From: Bacillota bacterium
Lineage (GTDB): Bacteria; Bacillota; Clostridia; Lachnospirales; Lachnospiraceae
DNA length: 64,000 nt
Assembly (NCBI GenBank): GCA_023399055.1
Contig: JAEWQV010000016.1
Location: 558,001-622,000, forward strand
Reading direction: 5' to 3'
Shown here piece after piece: positions 1 to 8,536 of this stretch. The notes below the pieces were generated by a model. The model did not search any database. It worked only from the letters and a program-made list of their open reading frames with translations, and was not told the origin of the DNA. The translations under genes and the position numbers were made by a program. Position 1 is the first letter of the stretch. Each line of letters starts with the position of its first letter.

Positions 1-2
1 TC

Positions 3-149
3 AATGTAAATGACAAAACAGTGGAAGGAATGCACTACCTGGGTAAGAATGTATTCTCGGTTCAATTCCATCCTGAAGCATGTGCAGGACCGATGGATAG
101 TGAATTTTTATTCAACGAATTTATTAATATGATGGAGGTACAGCGATAA
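3..149 (+). CDS. carA: Carbamoyl-phosphate synthase small subunit, C-terminal end (partial)
   Basis: Only the last 48 codons lie in the window. The reading frame ends in a class I glutamine amidotransferase signature, QFHPEACAGP, which carries the His and Glu of the Cys-His-Glu triad. The small subunit hydrolyses glutamine and passes ammonia to CarB for carbamoyl phosphate synthesis in pyrimidine and arginine biosynthesis. The stop codon overlaps the carB start by one base (TAATG), so the two are translationally coupled and form one operon. The 5' part and the promoter lie outside the window. Confidence 0.93.
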   Translation, partial: NVNDKTVEGMHYLGKNVFSVQFHPEACAGPMDSEFLFNEFINMMEVQR

Positions 150-3100
150 TGCCAAGAATTGAGAGTATCCAAAAAGTATTAGTAGTTGGTTCAGGTCCAA
201 TTATCATCGGTCAGGCAGCAGAGTTTGACTACGCGGGAACACAGGCATGTCGCTCTTTGAAAGAGGAAGGCATTACAGTAGTATTGGTAAATTCAAATCC
301 GGCAACCATTATGACAGACAAAGAAATAGCTGATATTGTCTACATAGAGCCATTAACTCCGGATTTTGTAAAGAGAATTATATTAAAAGAAAAACCTGAT
401 AGTGTATTACCTACCCTTGGAGGCCAGGCGGCTCTTAACATTGCCATGGAACTTGAGGAGTCAGGTTTCTTAAAAGAGAATGATGTGAAATTAATAGGTA
501 CCACCTCCTTAACCATCAAGAAGGCAGAGGACCGTTTAGAATTTAAAACCACCATGGAGAAGATTGGTGAGCCCTGTGCTCCAAGTACCGTAGTAACAAC
601 CGTTAAGGATGCAGTAGAGTTTGCCAAAACAATTGGATACCCAGTCGTGGTACGTCCCGCTTATACCCTAGGAGGCAGTGGCGGTGGTATTGCGGCAACC
701 AAAGAAGAACTGGAAGATATTTGCTCCAACGGATTGCGTCTTTCCAGAGTAGGGCAGTGTTTAATTGAGCGTTGTATTGCTGGCTGGAAGGAAATTGAAT
801 ATGAAGTAATGCGTGATGGTGCAGGTAATTGCATTACCGTATGTAACATGGAAAACCTGGATCCGGTTGGAGTTCATACTGGTGATAGTATCGTGGTGGC
901 TCCCTCACAGACCTTGGGTGATAAAGAGTATCAGATGTTGCGAAGCTCGGCTTTAAATATCATCACTGAACTTGGTATCACTGGTGGCTGTAACGTACAG
1001 TATGCGCTTCATCCAGATACCTTTGAATACTGTGTAATTGAGGTGAATCCTCGTGTAAGCCGTTCTTCCGCACTTGCATCGAAAGCAACTGGTTACCCTA
1101 TTGCTAAGGTGGCAGCAAAGATTGCACTCGGTTACCACTTAGATGAAATTCAGAATGCAGTAACCAAGAAAACCTATGCTAGTTTTGAGCCAACACTGGA
1201 TTACTGTGTTGTAAAAATACCAAAATGGCCTTTTGATAAATTCATTACTGCGAAAAGAGTTCTATCCACCCAGATGAAGGCAACTGGAGAGGTAATGGCA
1301 ATCAGCAATAGCTTTGAAGCAGCTTTAATGAAGGCGCTTCGTTCTCTGGAACAGAATATTTACAGCTTAAAGTACGGTAAATATAACGAGATGACTATAG
1401 AAGAAGTTCAAGAAGAGTTATATAAAATAGATGACAGACGACTCTTTGCAATTGCAGAAGCAATCCGCAGAGGAGTTACGTTTGAGCAAATTCATGATAT
1501 AACAAAAATTGATTATTGGTTCATTGATAAAATATCAATTCTCGTAAATCTTGAACAGGAATTGGCAACAAAACCTTACAGCATTGAGCTGCTCAAGGAA
1601 GCGAAACGACTTGGGTATCCAGACCGAGTTATCTCTGAATTAACCGGCAAATCTGTGGCTGAAATTAAAGCTGATCGTAAACAGAATGGCATAGTAGCTG
1701 CTTACAAGATGGTAGATACCTGTGCAGCAGAGTTTGATGCTGCAACACCGTATTATTATTCAACCTTTGGTGACTTTAATGAAGTGGAAGAGACGAAGGG
1801 AAGAAAGAAGATTATGGTTCTGGGTTCCGGACCAATCCGTATCGGTCAGGGTATTGAATTTGATTATTGCTCCGTACACAGTGTCTGGGCGTTATCAAAG
1901 AGCGGCTGTGAAACCATTATCGTAAATAACAATCCAGAAACAGTAAGTACGGACTTTGATATTGCTGATAAGCTGTATTTTGAGCCTCTAACACCGGAGG
2001 ATGTCGAAAGCATTGTAGATATTGAGAAGCCAGACGGGGCGGTGGTTCAGTTCGGTGGTCAGACAGCAATTAAGCTAACAGATGCATTACTCAAAATGGG
2101 AGTACCTATTCTTGGAACCTCCGCAGCAGATGTAGATGCAGCAGAAGATAGAGAGTTGTTTGATAAGATACTTGAAGACTGTAATATACCAAGACCTGCA
2201 GGTAAGACTGTTTACACCACAGAGGAAGCACTAGCAGCAGCAAAAGAGCTGGGGTATCCGGTTCTGGTTCGTCCCTCCTACGTACTTGGTGGTCAGGGTA
2301 TGCAGATCGCAATTAGTGATGAAGATATTGTAGAGTTCATGAATATCATTAATATGACAGTTCAGGAACACCCAATATTAGTTGATAAATACCTCATGGG
2401 TAAAGAAGTGGAAGTTGATGCGGTGTGTGATGGAGAAGACATTCTAATTCCTGGTATTATGGAACATATTGAAAGAGCCGGAATTCACTCTGGAGATAGT
2501 ATTTCAGTATATCCTTCCCAAAGCATAAGCGATAAAGTAAAGGATGAGATTGTTGATTATACCAAGAAGCTGGCAAGCTCCTTACATGTCATCGGATTGA
2601 TTAACATCCAGTTCATCGTATTCAATGAAAAGGTGTATGTGATCGAAGTAAATCCTCGCTCCAGCCGTACTGTGCCTTATATCAGTAAGGTTACCGCACT
2701 TCCAATCGTTGATATTGCAACGAAAGTTATCTTAGGTGAAAGTATTAAGTCACAGGGGTATAAACCTGGTCTATGGCCGGAATCAGAATATATCGCAATC
2801 AAGATGCCGGTATTCTCCTTCGAGAAACTTCGTGGAGCAGAGACTAGTTTAGGACCTGAAATGAAATCCACCGGTGAATGTTTGGGTATTGCAAAGACTT
2901 ATCATGAAGCCTTATACAAGGCCTTCCTAGGCGCAGGAGTCAATCTTCCGAAGCATAAGAAGATGATTATGACGGTGAAGAAACAAGACCGTGAAGAGGC
3001 AGTAGAGCTCGGTAGAAGGCTAATCGCACTTGGGTATGAAATATTTGCTACCGAAGGAACAGCCGAAGCCTTAACTGATAATGGAATTCCTGCTACCACA

Positions 3101-3343
3101 ATCCGCAAGATTGATCAGGATCATCCTAATATACTTGACCTTATCATGAGTCATGAAATTGATATGGTAATTAATACACCAACCCTGGGACGTGATAAAA
3201 CCAGAGATGGTTTCTTGATCCGCCGTACCTCCATAGAGACTGGCGTTACCTGCTTTACTGCAATTGATACAGCAGCAGCACTACTTACCAGCATGGAGAA
3301 TGCCAATGAAGAAATCACACTTGTAGACGTAGCACAAATATAA
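149..3343 (+). CDS. carB: Carbamoyl-phosphate synthase large subunit
   Basis: 1064 aa, the normal length for CarB. It makes carbamoyl phosphate from bicarbonate, ammonia and two ATP in the cytoplasm. Two homologous ATP-grasp halves are visible. The first begins with VLVVGSGPIIIGQAAEFDYAG near residue 10 and the second with IMVLGSGPIRIGQGIEFDYCS near residue 552. Each half has an EVNPR ATP-site motif (IEVNPRVSRSSAL and IEVNPRSSRTVPY). The last ~130 residues form the MGS-like allosteric domain (TEGTAEAL, INTPTLG). The start overlaps the carA stop, with GGAGG at 134-138 in the end of carA. A terminator follows directly. Confidence 0.97.
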   Translation: MPRIESIQKVLVVGSGPIIIGQAAEFDYAGTQACRSLKEEGITVVLVNSNPATIMTDKEIADIVYIEPLTPDFVKRIILKEKPDSVLPTLGGQAALNIAMELEESGFLKENDVKLIGTTSLTIKKAEDRLEFKTTMEKIGEPCAPSTVVTTVKDAVEFAKTIGYPVVVRPAYTLGGSGGGIAATKEELEDICSNGLRLSRVGQCLIERCIAGWKEIEYEVMRDGAGNCITVCNMENLDPVGVHTGDSIVVAPSQTLGDKEYQMLRSSALNIITELGITGGCNVQYALHPDTFEYCVIEVNPRVSRSSALASKATGYPIAKVAAKIALGYHLDEIQNAVTKKTYASFEPTLDYCVVKIPKWPFDKFITAKRVLSTQMKATGEVMAISNSFEAALMKALRSLEQNIYSLKYGKYNEMTIEEVQEELYKIDDRRLFAIAEAIRRGVTFEQIHDITKIDYWFIDKISILVNLEQELATKPYSIELLKEAKRLGYPDRVISELTGKSVAEIKADRKQNGIVAAYKMVDTCAAEFDAATPYYYSTFGDFNEVEETKGRKKIMVLGSGPIRIGQGIEFDYCSVHSVWALSKSGCETIIVNNNPETVSTDFDIADKLYFEPLTPEDVESIVDIEKPDGAVVQFGGQTAIKLTDALLKMGVPILGTSAADVDAAEDRELFDKILEDCNIPRPAGKTVYTTEEALAAAKELGYPVLVRPSYVLGGQGMQIAISDEDIVEFMNIINMTVQEHPILVDKYLMGKEVEVDAVCDGEDILIPGIMEHIERAGIHSGDSISVYPSQSISDKVKDEIVDYTKKLASSLHVIGLINIQFIVFNEKVYVIEVNPRSSRTVPYISKVTALPIVDIATKVILGESIKSQGYKPGLWPESEYIAIKMPVFSFEKLRGAETSLGPEMKSTGECLGIAKTYHEALYKAFLGAGVNLPKHKKMIMTVKKQDREEAVELGRRLIALGYEIFATEGTAEALTDNGIPATTIRKIDQDHPNILDLIMSHEIDMVINTPTLGRDKTRDGFLIRRTSIETGVTCFTAIDTAAALLTSMENANEEITLVDVAQI

Positions 3344-3349
3344 TAGCGA

Positions 3350-3402
3350 AGAGACTGATTTTTAAACTAACCTACACGGTTGTGAAATCAGTCTCTTTTT
3401 TA
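3350..3402 (+). terminator. Rho-independent terminator of carAB
   Basis: A 12-bp perfect stem (AGAGACTGATTT at 3350-3361 with AAATCAGTCTCT at 3385-3396) is followed by a T run. It begins 7 bases after the carB stop. Confidence 0.9.
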
Positions 3403-3533
3403 TTATATATAGGCTTATACTTATCCATTACAAAATATCCTAATCATATGGGAGCTACTAGAAAGAATTGTTACTCCTTAGAGAATTTAATGTGCTTATT
3501 ACTTTATTCTAAATCTATATTAATAAAATTGCA

Positions 3534-3562
3534 TGGCAATCTAGGTAGATGTATTGTATAAT
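3534..3562 (+). promoter_or_regulatory. Possible sigma-A promoter of the small membrane protein gene
   Basis: A perfect TATAAT at 3557-3562 lies 17 bases after a weak -35, TGGCAA (3534-3539). It would give a leader of about 65 nt to the start at 3636. The rest of the 3403-3635 gap shows nothing recognisable. Confidence 0.4.
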
Positions 3563-3635
3563 AATACCAGTTTGTTAGTGTTAGAAACCTAAATGCTACT
3601 ATACTATATAGAGGAATAAAATGTTGGAGGATCCG

Positions 3636-3809
3636 ATGAAAGTATCTCAAATACTGTTAGTTTACTTTATACAATTTGTACTAGTATTCATTTTAATGTT
3701 TTTATTTGTAGAGGAGAATATTTTTAAAAGTTTGTTGTTTAGTGGAGCATTTATAGCTGTACTTGGAGCTGTTAAATATATAAAATATAGACTCGTAAAA
3801 AAGAGATAA
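3636..3809 (+). CDS. Small two-helix membrane protein, unknown function
   Basis: 57 aa, unrecognised. An upstream ATG at 3621 exists, but GGAGG at 3625-3629 sits 6 bases before the ATG at 3636, so the shorter protein (MKVSQILL...) is chosen. Two hydrophobic segments (about residues 4-25 and 32-50) are joined by a short acidic turn (VEEN), and the C-terminus is basic (KYRLVKKR). This predicts a hairpin membrane protein with a cytoplasmic basic tail. It heads a run of small membrane or accessory genes on the same strand. Confidence 0.55.
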   Translation: MKVSQILLVYFIQFVLVFILMFLFVEENIFKSLLFSGAFIAVLGAVKYIKYRLVKKR

Positions 3810-3852
3810 TTAGTAATAAAAAAATTGTAATATTTATTAAGTTGAAAAGAAT

Positions 3853-3890
3853 AAGGAGAAGAAACAAGGAGAAGAAACAAGGAGAAGAAT
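3853..3890. repeat. 13-bp tandem repeat, about 3 copies
   Basis: The unit AAGGAGAAGAAAC occurs at 3853-3865 and 3866-3878, with a third, 12-base copy ending in AAT at 3879-3890. It lies in the spacer between two small membrane protein genes. Each unit contains an AAGGAG core that resembles a ribosome binding site, but no start codon is placed to use it. Confidence 0.85.
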
Positions 3891-4008
3891 CATATTATAA
3901 GAATAATTGAAAAACGTTATAAAGGTTAAATTGCTTGGATTTCACTCAATAGGGTGAGAAAGTAAAGGATGAGCTGTAATAGAAAAGGTTTAAACTAGGA
4001 GTGATAAT

Positions 4009-4482
4009 ATGAAAGAATATGTAAAAAAACAGAGTAAGACAATACTCATCGTATTACTACTAATATGTTTAGTAGCTTTATATATAAATTGGTCAGAAAA
4101 AGAAGCAATGCAAAAGAGAGTAGATGAAGTATTTACAAATACTATTTCACGAGCCATGACTGGTGTAGCTATGGATTATCGTAAATTGAGTGTCGATGAA
4201 AAAATACAATACTACTATCAAATGTTTTATCAATTAAGAGATGCGCAAGATATATTCCATTCCACAACCTATAAGGAGAATGATAAATTATATTCGGCTA
4301 TCGATCAATTGTACATCTATTTACTGGAAAAACGCTATGAAGGTAATGAATATTATGAAATTGAAGATGCAGGATTTATTTATAAATTTTTCGCAAGAGT
4401 TTTAGTCTTTCCAGAAGAGAGCGAATCAATTGATGAATTTAATGCTTTTATAGCTAATAAAAGAAAAGAGTTAAAATCATAA
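4009..4482 (+). CDS. Single-pass membrane-anchored protein, unknown function
   Basis: 157 aa, not assigned to a family. It has one N-terminal transmembrane segment (about residues 11-28, ILIVLLLICLVALYI), followed by a charged, mostly helical extracytoplasmic part rich in Tyr, Glu and Lys. The start is supported by AGGAG at 3997-4001, 7 bases upstream. The next gene starts 14 bases after the stop, so the pair is probably co-transcribed. The partner is a DUF2500 membrane protein, which suggests an envelope role, but no function can be stated. Confidence 0.6.
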   Translation: MKEYVKKQSKTILIVLLLICLVALYINWSEKEAMQKRVDEVFTNTISRAMTGVAMDYRKLSVDEKIQYYYQMFYQLRDAQDIFHSTTYKENDKLYSAIDQLYIYLLEKRYEGNEYYEIEDAGFIYKFFARVLVFPEESESIDEFNAFIANKRKELKS

Positions 4483-4496
4483 AGGAGGATATAATT

Positions 4497-4892
4497 ATGG
4501 GCTTATCACCATTTGAAGGACCGGGTATCATGTTTAGTATAATACCAATAATTGTTGTAATAGGATTTATCCTTGTATTTACATTTATAATTGTATTTGT
4601 AATATTAGGAATTAAACAGTGGAGTAGGAACAACGCATCTCCAGTTCTTACAGTTGATGCTACTATTGTAACGAAGAGATCAGCAATTCAACATTATCAC
4701 AATAATACTGGAACGGATGATATGTTTCATGAGACATCATCAACTGACTATTATGTAACCTTTGAAGTAGCAAGTGGTGATCGTATGGAATTTGCAGTTC
4801 GCGAAACGGAGTACGGTTTACTTGTAGAGCAGGATAAAGGTAAGCTGACCTTCCAAGGAACTCGCTATAAGGGGTTTGAACGTATAAGGTAG
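4497..4892 (+). CDS. DUF2500 family membrane protein
   Basis: 131 aa. A long hydrophobic helix at residues 12-39 precedes a soluble domain with the features I associate with DUF2500: SSTDYYVTFEVASGDRMEF, EYGLLVEQDKGKLTFQGTRY and a terminal GFERI. The function of the family is unknown. AAAGGAGG at 4481-4488 lies 8 bases before the ATG. It follows the preceding membrane protein by 14 bases, so the two probably form an operon. Confidence 0.75.
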   Translation: MGLSPFEGPGIMFSIIPIIVVIGFILVFTFIIVFVILGIKQWSRNNASPVLTVDATIVTKRSAIQHYHNNTGTDDMFHETSSTDYYVTFEVASGDRMEFAVRETEYGLLVEQDKGKLTFQGTRYKGFERIR

Positions 4893-4951
4893 CAGATAAT
4901 ATAATTAAGTATTATATAGCATGAAAAAGGTTTTGAAAGGACAATGGATAA

Positions 4952-5443
4952 ATGTTAGTGAGAGAAGCAAGACTTGAAGATTTAGACTCAATCATGAGGG
5001 TATATAGTAAAGCCAAAGCATATATGGATAACAATGGAAATACAACACAATGGAGGGATGGTTACCCGCAAAGGGAACTTCTTGAAGACGACATAATGAG
5101 CAAACAATGTTATGTAGTGTGCTCTTCTGATAACGAAGTACATGCGGTATTTGTCCTTATGTATGGAGCGGACCCAACGTATGCAATCATTGAAGATGGT
5201 TCCTGGAAAAACGAAGAACCCTATGGAACAATTCATAGATTAGCAGGCGATGGTGTAGTTAAGGGTGTAACAAGCAAATGTATAGAGTTTTGCAAGGAGA
5301 AAACTACGAACTTAAGAGCGGATACACATCATGACAATAAAATAATGCAATATCTTTTAGAAAAAAATGAATTTGAACGACGTGGGATTATTTATGTTGG
5401 TGATGGCAGTCCCAGAATCGCATATCAATATACGGGTAATTAA
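4952..5443 (+). CDS. GNAT-family N-acetyltransferase
   Basis: 163 aa. The N-terminus (VREARLEDLDSIMRVYSKAKAYM) is typical of a GCN5-related acetyltransferase, and the central strand and loop (HRLAGDGVVKGVTSKCIEFC) occupy the acetyl-CoA binding region. LRADTHHDNKIMQYLLEKNEFERRGIIYV matches the family's final helix-strand pattern (D-T-H-x-x-N, then L-x-x-x-G/N-F). The substrate cannot be told from sequence. It stands alone with short intergenic gaps on both sides. Confidence 0.8.
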   Translation: MLVREARLEDLDSIMRVYSKAKAYMDNNGNTTQWRDGYPQRELLEDDIMSKQCYVVCSSDNEVHAVFVLMYGADPTYAIIEDGSWKNEEPYGTIHRLAGDGVVKGVTSKCIEFCKEKTTNLRADTHHDNKIMQYLLEKNEFERRGIIYVGDGSPRIAYQYTGN

Positions 5444-5493
5444 ATTATAAATTATTAATGTAAAACTATAATGTTATGTAGGGAGAAGTTGAT

Positions 5494-5889
5494 ATGAGTA
5501 AAAATAGGCCTAATATAATAACTTTACTGGGGGATTATAATATACTAATTGCAGGCTTACTCATTATATCGCTCTTTCCTATTTCTAAGGGATTTGAAAT
5601 AACTGTTCAGTTACCTGGACTAAGCATTCCTAATGTGAAAGAAGAGGTAACAAGAATACTTTTTGCCCTACTCTTAATGGGAATAGCTTATGGGTACCTG
5701 AAACTTAAGAAGTGGGGGTATTGGTTACTAATATCAAAAAATCTAGTTCTAATTGTGGCTTGGTTGATTTATAATGCCCAACATCAAAGGTATTTGTTTG
5801 CGTCTTTTCCAATATTATTTTTTGTTGAATTAATATATGCGGTACCAACTTTTGGTTATTTCTATGCAAGAAAGTATATGCTTCACTAA
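5494..5889 (+). CDS. Four-helix integral membrane protein, unknown function
   Basis: 131 aa, unrecognised. Four hydrophobic segments are visible (about residues 15-35, 52-67, 76-92 and 100-122), with a short extracytoplasmic loop (ITVQLPGLSIPNVKEE) between the first two. It is preceded by GGGAGAAG at 5482-5489. It lies in the same run of small accessory genes. No motif points to a function. Confidence 0.6.
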   Translation: MSKNRPNIITLLGDYNILIAGLLIISLFPISKGFEITVQLPGLSIPNVKEEVTRILFALLLMGIAYGYLKLKKWGYWLLISKNLVLIVAWLIYNAQHQRYLFASFPILFFVELIYAVPTFGYFYARKYMLH

Positions 5890-5919
5890 TTTACTATTAT
5901 AACAATTCGGGGGACAAAA

Positions 5920-6255
5920 ATGGGAGAAAGAAGTCAAGAAATTACAGACTATTTTAATAAGTACGATGACATTAAGAAAGCTAAGCTTGAAACCATTCGA
6001 ACTATAATTCATGAAAATATACAAGAAATACAAGAAAAATTATGGACCAAAGTTCCGTGCTTCTATAAAGGCAAGAGGATGATATTAATTCGTGTTTTTG
6101 ATGACCATATTAATTTTATTGCGGATTCGGTAGTTCAATATAAAGAGGAGTTAAAAGATTATAAAATAACTCCAAAAGGTATGCTGCAGATATTTGATAA
6201 TCAAGAATTGCCAATAGAGATCCTAAAAAACATCATACGTTCTAGTGATAATTAG
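5920..6255 (+). CDS. DUF1801/YdhG-like small protein
   Basis: 111 aa. The layout resembles the DUF1801 (YdhG/YjhX-like) fold: an N-terminal helical part with LETIRTIIHENIQEIQEKLWTKVPCFYKGKRMI, then HINFIADSVVQYKEELKDY, then KGMLQIFDNQELPIEILKNIIRSS. Some members are described as frataxin-like iron-binding proteins, but the physiological role here is unknown. GGGGG at 5909-5913 is the likely ribosome binding site. Confidence 0.65.
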   Translation: MGERSQEITDYFNKYDDIKKAKLETIRTIIHENIQEIQEKLWTKVPCFYKGKRMILIRVFDDHINFIADSVVQYKEELKDYKITPKGMLQIFDNQELPIEILKNIIRSSDN

Positions 6256-6289
6256 TTTTTAATATAAAATACTACTCGTGAGGTGCTAG

Positions 6290-7105
6290 ATGGAAGACAA
6301 AATGGGAAATGAATTGGGAAGCGGTGGCACATCCAATGTATATGAATGGGGAGAGAATGAAGTAATAAAGGTTTATAAACCCCATGTTACAGATGATGTA
6401 ATAGATAATGAACTATATATAGGACAGATACTAAATCACCATTCACTTGAAATCCCAAGGCTTATTGGTTCGATTAATATGAATGATAAAAAAGCTTTAA
6501 TATATGAACGTATTTCTGGAACGATTATGGCAGAGCCGATTTTGCAAGGAGAATACAAAACCGAATTAGCATATAAATTTGCACAAACGCATTATGATAT
6601 TCATCAGAAAATAATAATTGAGCTACCCTCGCAATATGATTTTCTAAAAAATCGTATTGTGGAGTTAAAAAGTATATTGGGAGATAAGACGGAACTGCTA
6701 TTAAAACTACTTGATCGTATACCAAGGGGGAATATGCTATGTCACGGCGATTATCAACCGCTCAATATAATCGGTGAAGGTAATAAATATCGCGTTATCG
6801 ACTGGAATGGAGCATGTTCAGGAAATCCTGTATTAGATGTTGCATGGACTTATATGACATTAAGTTCACCTGCCATCAAGCATGTATTACAAGAACCATT
6901 ATGGGAGCTGGTTTTTAACTTCGCACAAGACTATGTGACATGCTATTGTATGTTATCAGGAATTCAACAAGAAGATATTTTTCGATGTTTACCAATTACT
7001 GCAGCGAGAAGACTTTATGATAATAATCAGCAGGATAATGAAATATCGAGAAATGAGAGACCGTGGTTATTAAATCTTATAGAACTAATTGGCAAAAGGA
7101 GGTAA
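6290..7105 (+). CDS. Aminoglycoside phosphotransferase-like kinase (APH family)
   Basis: 271 aa. It has the protein-kinase-like APH fold: a glycine-rich loop LGSGGTSNVYEWGENEVIKVYKP with the ATP-site Lys, then the catalytic loop CHGDYQPLNII (Asp as base) and the metal-binding IDWNGACSGNPVLDVAW. Family members phosphorylate small molecules such as antibiotics, choline or sugars, and the substrate here cannot be inferred. The start ATG at 6290 has GAGGTG at 6279-6284 upstream. The stop overlaps the AAAGGAGG that serves the next small gene. Confidence 0.8.
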   Translation: MEDKMGNELGSGGTSNVYEWGENEVIKVYKPHVTDDVIDNELYIGQILNHHSLEIPRLIGSINMNDKKALIYERISGTIMAEPILQGEYKTELAYKFAQTHYDIHQKIIIELPSQYDFLKNRIVELKSILGDKTELLLKLLDRIPRGNMLCHGDYQPLNIIGEGNKYRVIDWNGACSGNPVLDVAWTYMTLSSPAIKHVLQEPLWELVFNFAQDYVTCYCMLSGIQQEDIFRCLPITAARRLYDNNQQDNEISRNERPWLLNLIELIGKRR

Positions 7106-7111
7106 GTTACG

Positions 7112-7461
7112 GTGGGGATAACTTTAGGAGAAAACGAATTGGATGAAACATTAAAAAAAGAGACAGAATTAATGGAGACCGAGACAAATAAAAATGATGG
7201 AGACGAAATAAAAACTAAGGAATAGAAACAGGAAAAAATATCTTAACAATTATATTTAAAGCCATCGTTATTACTTTTTTTACAGTAATGTCATCATATT
7301 TACTTATTGGAAAACTATTGGTTTTTCTCTTTAGCTCTCCAACAGTTGAAGGCTCGTATCATCTATTCACTTATACATTGTTAATAGGATTAATGTTCAC
7401 AACAATCTTATGCACATTAATAATACTTAATAAACTAAATAATAAATTAATTAATAAATAG
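7112..7461 (+). pseudogene. Frameshifted small membrane protein gene
   Basis: A good ribosome binding site (AAAGGAGG, 7095-7102) precedes a GTG start at 7112. The frame runs 37 codons (hydrophilic, Glu/Lys/Thr-rich) to TAG at 7223-7225. From that same point another frame stays open to TAG at 7459-7461 and encodes two clear transmembrane helices (FKAIVITFFTVMSSYLLIG and LFTYTLLIGLMFTTILCTLII). The downstream frame has no start with a ribosome binding site; its first ATG is at 7288, inside the first helix. The parsimonious reading is one gene of about 113 aa broken by a frameshift near 7215-7225. A sequencing error or recoding is not excluded. Confidence 0.55.
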
Positions 7462-7636
7462 AACATGCTTATTTAAGAAAAAAATGAGAACTACAGAATT
7501 TAAAATATTATGGAAAAGCCAATAGAATAATAAATTAGAAAGCGTGAATTTGTTTTAGTAGGTATATATGCATTTTATGTATAATTAATTTGATGGAAAA
7601 AGTAAACGTAAGAAATAATGAGAGGAGGAGTATAAC

Positions 7637-7774
7637 ATGACAAACGCATATTATGGTCTATCATTCATTCCATTATTATCTACAGTAGTCGGCCTGGGTA
7701 TGTTAATAGCAACAATTTACATTATGTATTTAGCAATCAAAGCATTAAGAATTTATATTAATAAAAATTCTTAG
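7637..7774 (+). CDS. Very small membrane protein (45 aa)
   Basis: 45 codons, with AGGAGGAG at 7623-7630 placed 6 bases before the ATG. The peptide has one long hydrophobic helix (about residues 9-38, FIPLLSTVVGLGMLIATIYIMYLAI) and a basic end (KALRIYINKNS). The strong ribosome binding site, the hydrophobic single helix and the positive tail suggest a real small membrane protein. The function is unknown. Confidence 0.6.
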   Translation: MTNAYYGLSFIPLLSTVVGLGMLIATIYIMYLAIKALRIYINKNS

Positions 7775-7886
7775 TAGAAGAAAATAAGAAAATTTAAATT
7801 TTGTCACAATTATTAGTATGAGATTATTACGTAAGTAAACTACACGATAGAAAAACAGGAGTTTTCAGTATAAATAGAGAAAACCA

Positions 7887-7956
7887 GGCTGGAGCCTTTA
7901 TGGGATTCTAAAATGTGTTTCATCAGAACTCATAAAGGCTCTAGCCGTTCCTTTTA
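7887..7956. terminator. Long hairpin between convergent transcripts
   Basis: GGCTGGAGCCTTTATG (7887-7902) pairs, with one imperfect position, with CATAAAGGCTCTAGCC (7931-7946) around a 28-base loop. A weak T run follows on the plus strand (CCTTTTATA). It lies between plus-strand small genes and the minus-strand VOC gene, so it probably works in both directions. Confidence 0.6.
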
Positions 7957-7968
7957 TAATGTATCCCC

Positions 7969-8337
7969 TTATCTAGCAGGAATAATCTCGAGCCAGTAGC
8001 CATCCGGATCACTAATGAAGTAAATGCCCATGCCTGGATTTTCGTAACAAATACAACCCATTTCAGCATGCTTTTTATGAGCAGACTCATAATCGTCTGT
8101 TACAAAAGCCAGATGGATTTCATTGTCTCCTAGATTATAAGGACGATCCCAGTCCCTTAACCAAGTCAATTCAAGCTGATGATTAGTTGAACCATCTCCT
8201 AGGTATACAAGGATAAAGTCACCGGATTCCGGTGCTTTTCTTCTTACCTCTGTCAGACCAAGGGCTTGTTTATAGAATTCCAGGGACTTATCTAAGTCAA
8301 AAACATTAATATTATTATGTGCAAATTTAAAATCCAT
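7969..8337 (-). CDS. VOC/glyoxalase I family protein (lactoylglutathione lyase-like)
   Basis: 122 aa, the length of a single-unit glyoxalase I. Both beta-alpha-beta-beta-beta halves of the vicinal oxygen chelate fold are visible: HNNINVFDLDKSLEFYKQALGL with HQLELTW, then EIHLAFVTDDYESAHKKHAEMG with FISDPDGYWLEIIP. The His/Glu metal ligands of glyoxalase I (H7 or H8 region, QLEL, H in EIHLAF, WLEI) are present. The likely reaction is isomerisation of a methylglyoxal-thiol adduct, though Firmicutes may use a thiol other than glutathione. AAAGGATGG on the minus strand precedes the ATG. Confidence 0.8.
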   Translation of the reverse strand: MDFKFAHNNINVFDLDKSLEFYKQALGLTEVRRKAPESGDFILVYLGDGSTNHQLELTWLRDWDRPYNLGDNEIHLAFVTDDYESAHKKHAEMGCICYENPGMGIYFISDPDGYWLEIIPAR

Positions 8338-8469
8338 AGTTAAACCATCCTTTCTTAAATAAGTACGTATAGTATACCATTTTAATATAAGTTATCAAAG
8401 AGATAATCATAATTTAAAACTGTTAAAACCAAGGTAACCAAAGGTTATCGAGTTTGGTTCTGTTTAAAA

Positions 8470-8504
8470 CTAAAAAGGAACATGCATTTATCTGCATGTT
8501 CCTT
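8470..8504 (-). terminator. Terminator of the secreted Ig-like protein gene
   Basis: Read on the minus strand, a perfect 12-bp stem (AAGGAACATGCA with TGCATGTTCCTT, 8475-8504) is followed by TTTAGTTT. It lies 32 bases beyond the stop at 8537. Confidence 0.85.
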
Positions 8505-8536
8505 ATAACTGTCATATAATTTAGTAGTCTGTCCGT

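Noticed and set aside
3853..3890. Possible short CRISPR-like array
   Set aside because: The 13-base units are directly adjacent without spacers and no cas genes are near. It is a simple tandem repeat.
7211..7230. Programmed -1 frameshift in the split membrane gene
   Set aside because: No X-XXY-YYZ heptamer or downstream pseudoknot is visible; mutation or sequence error is simpler.
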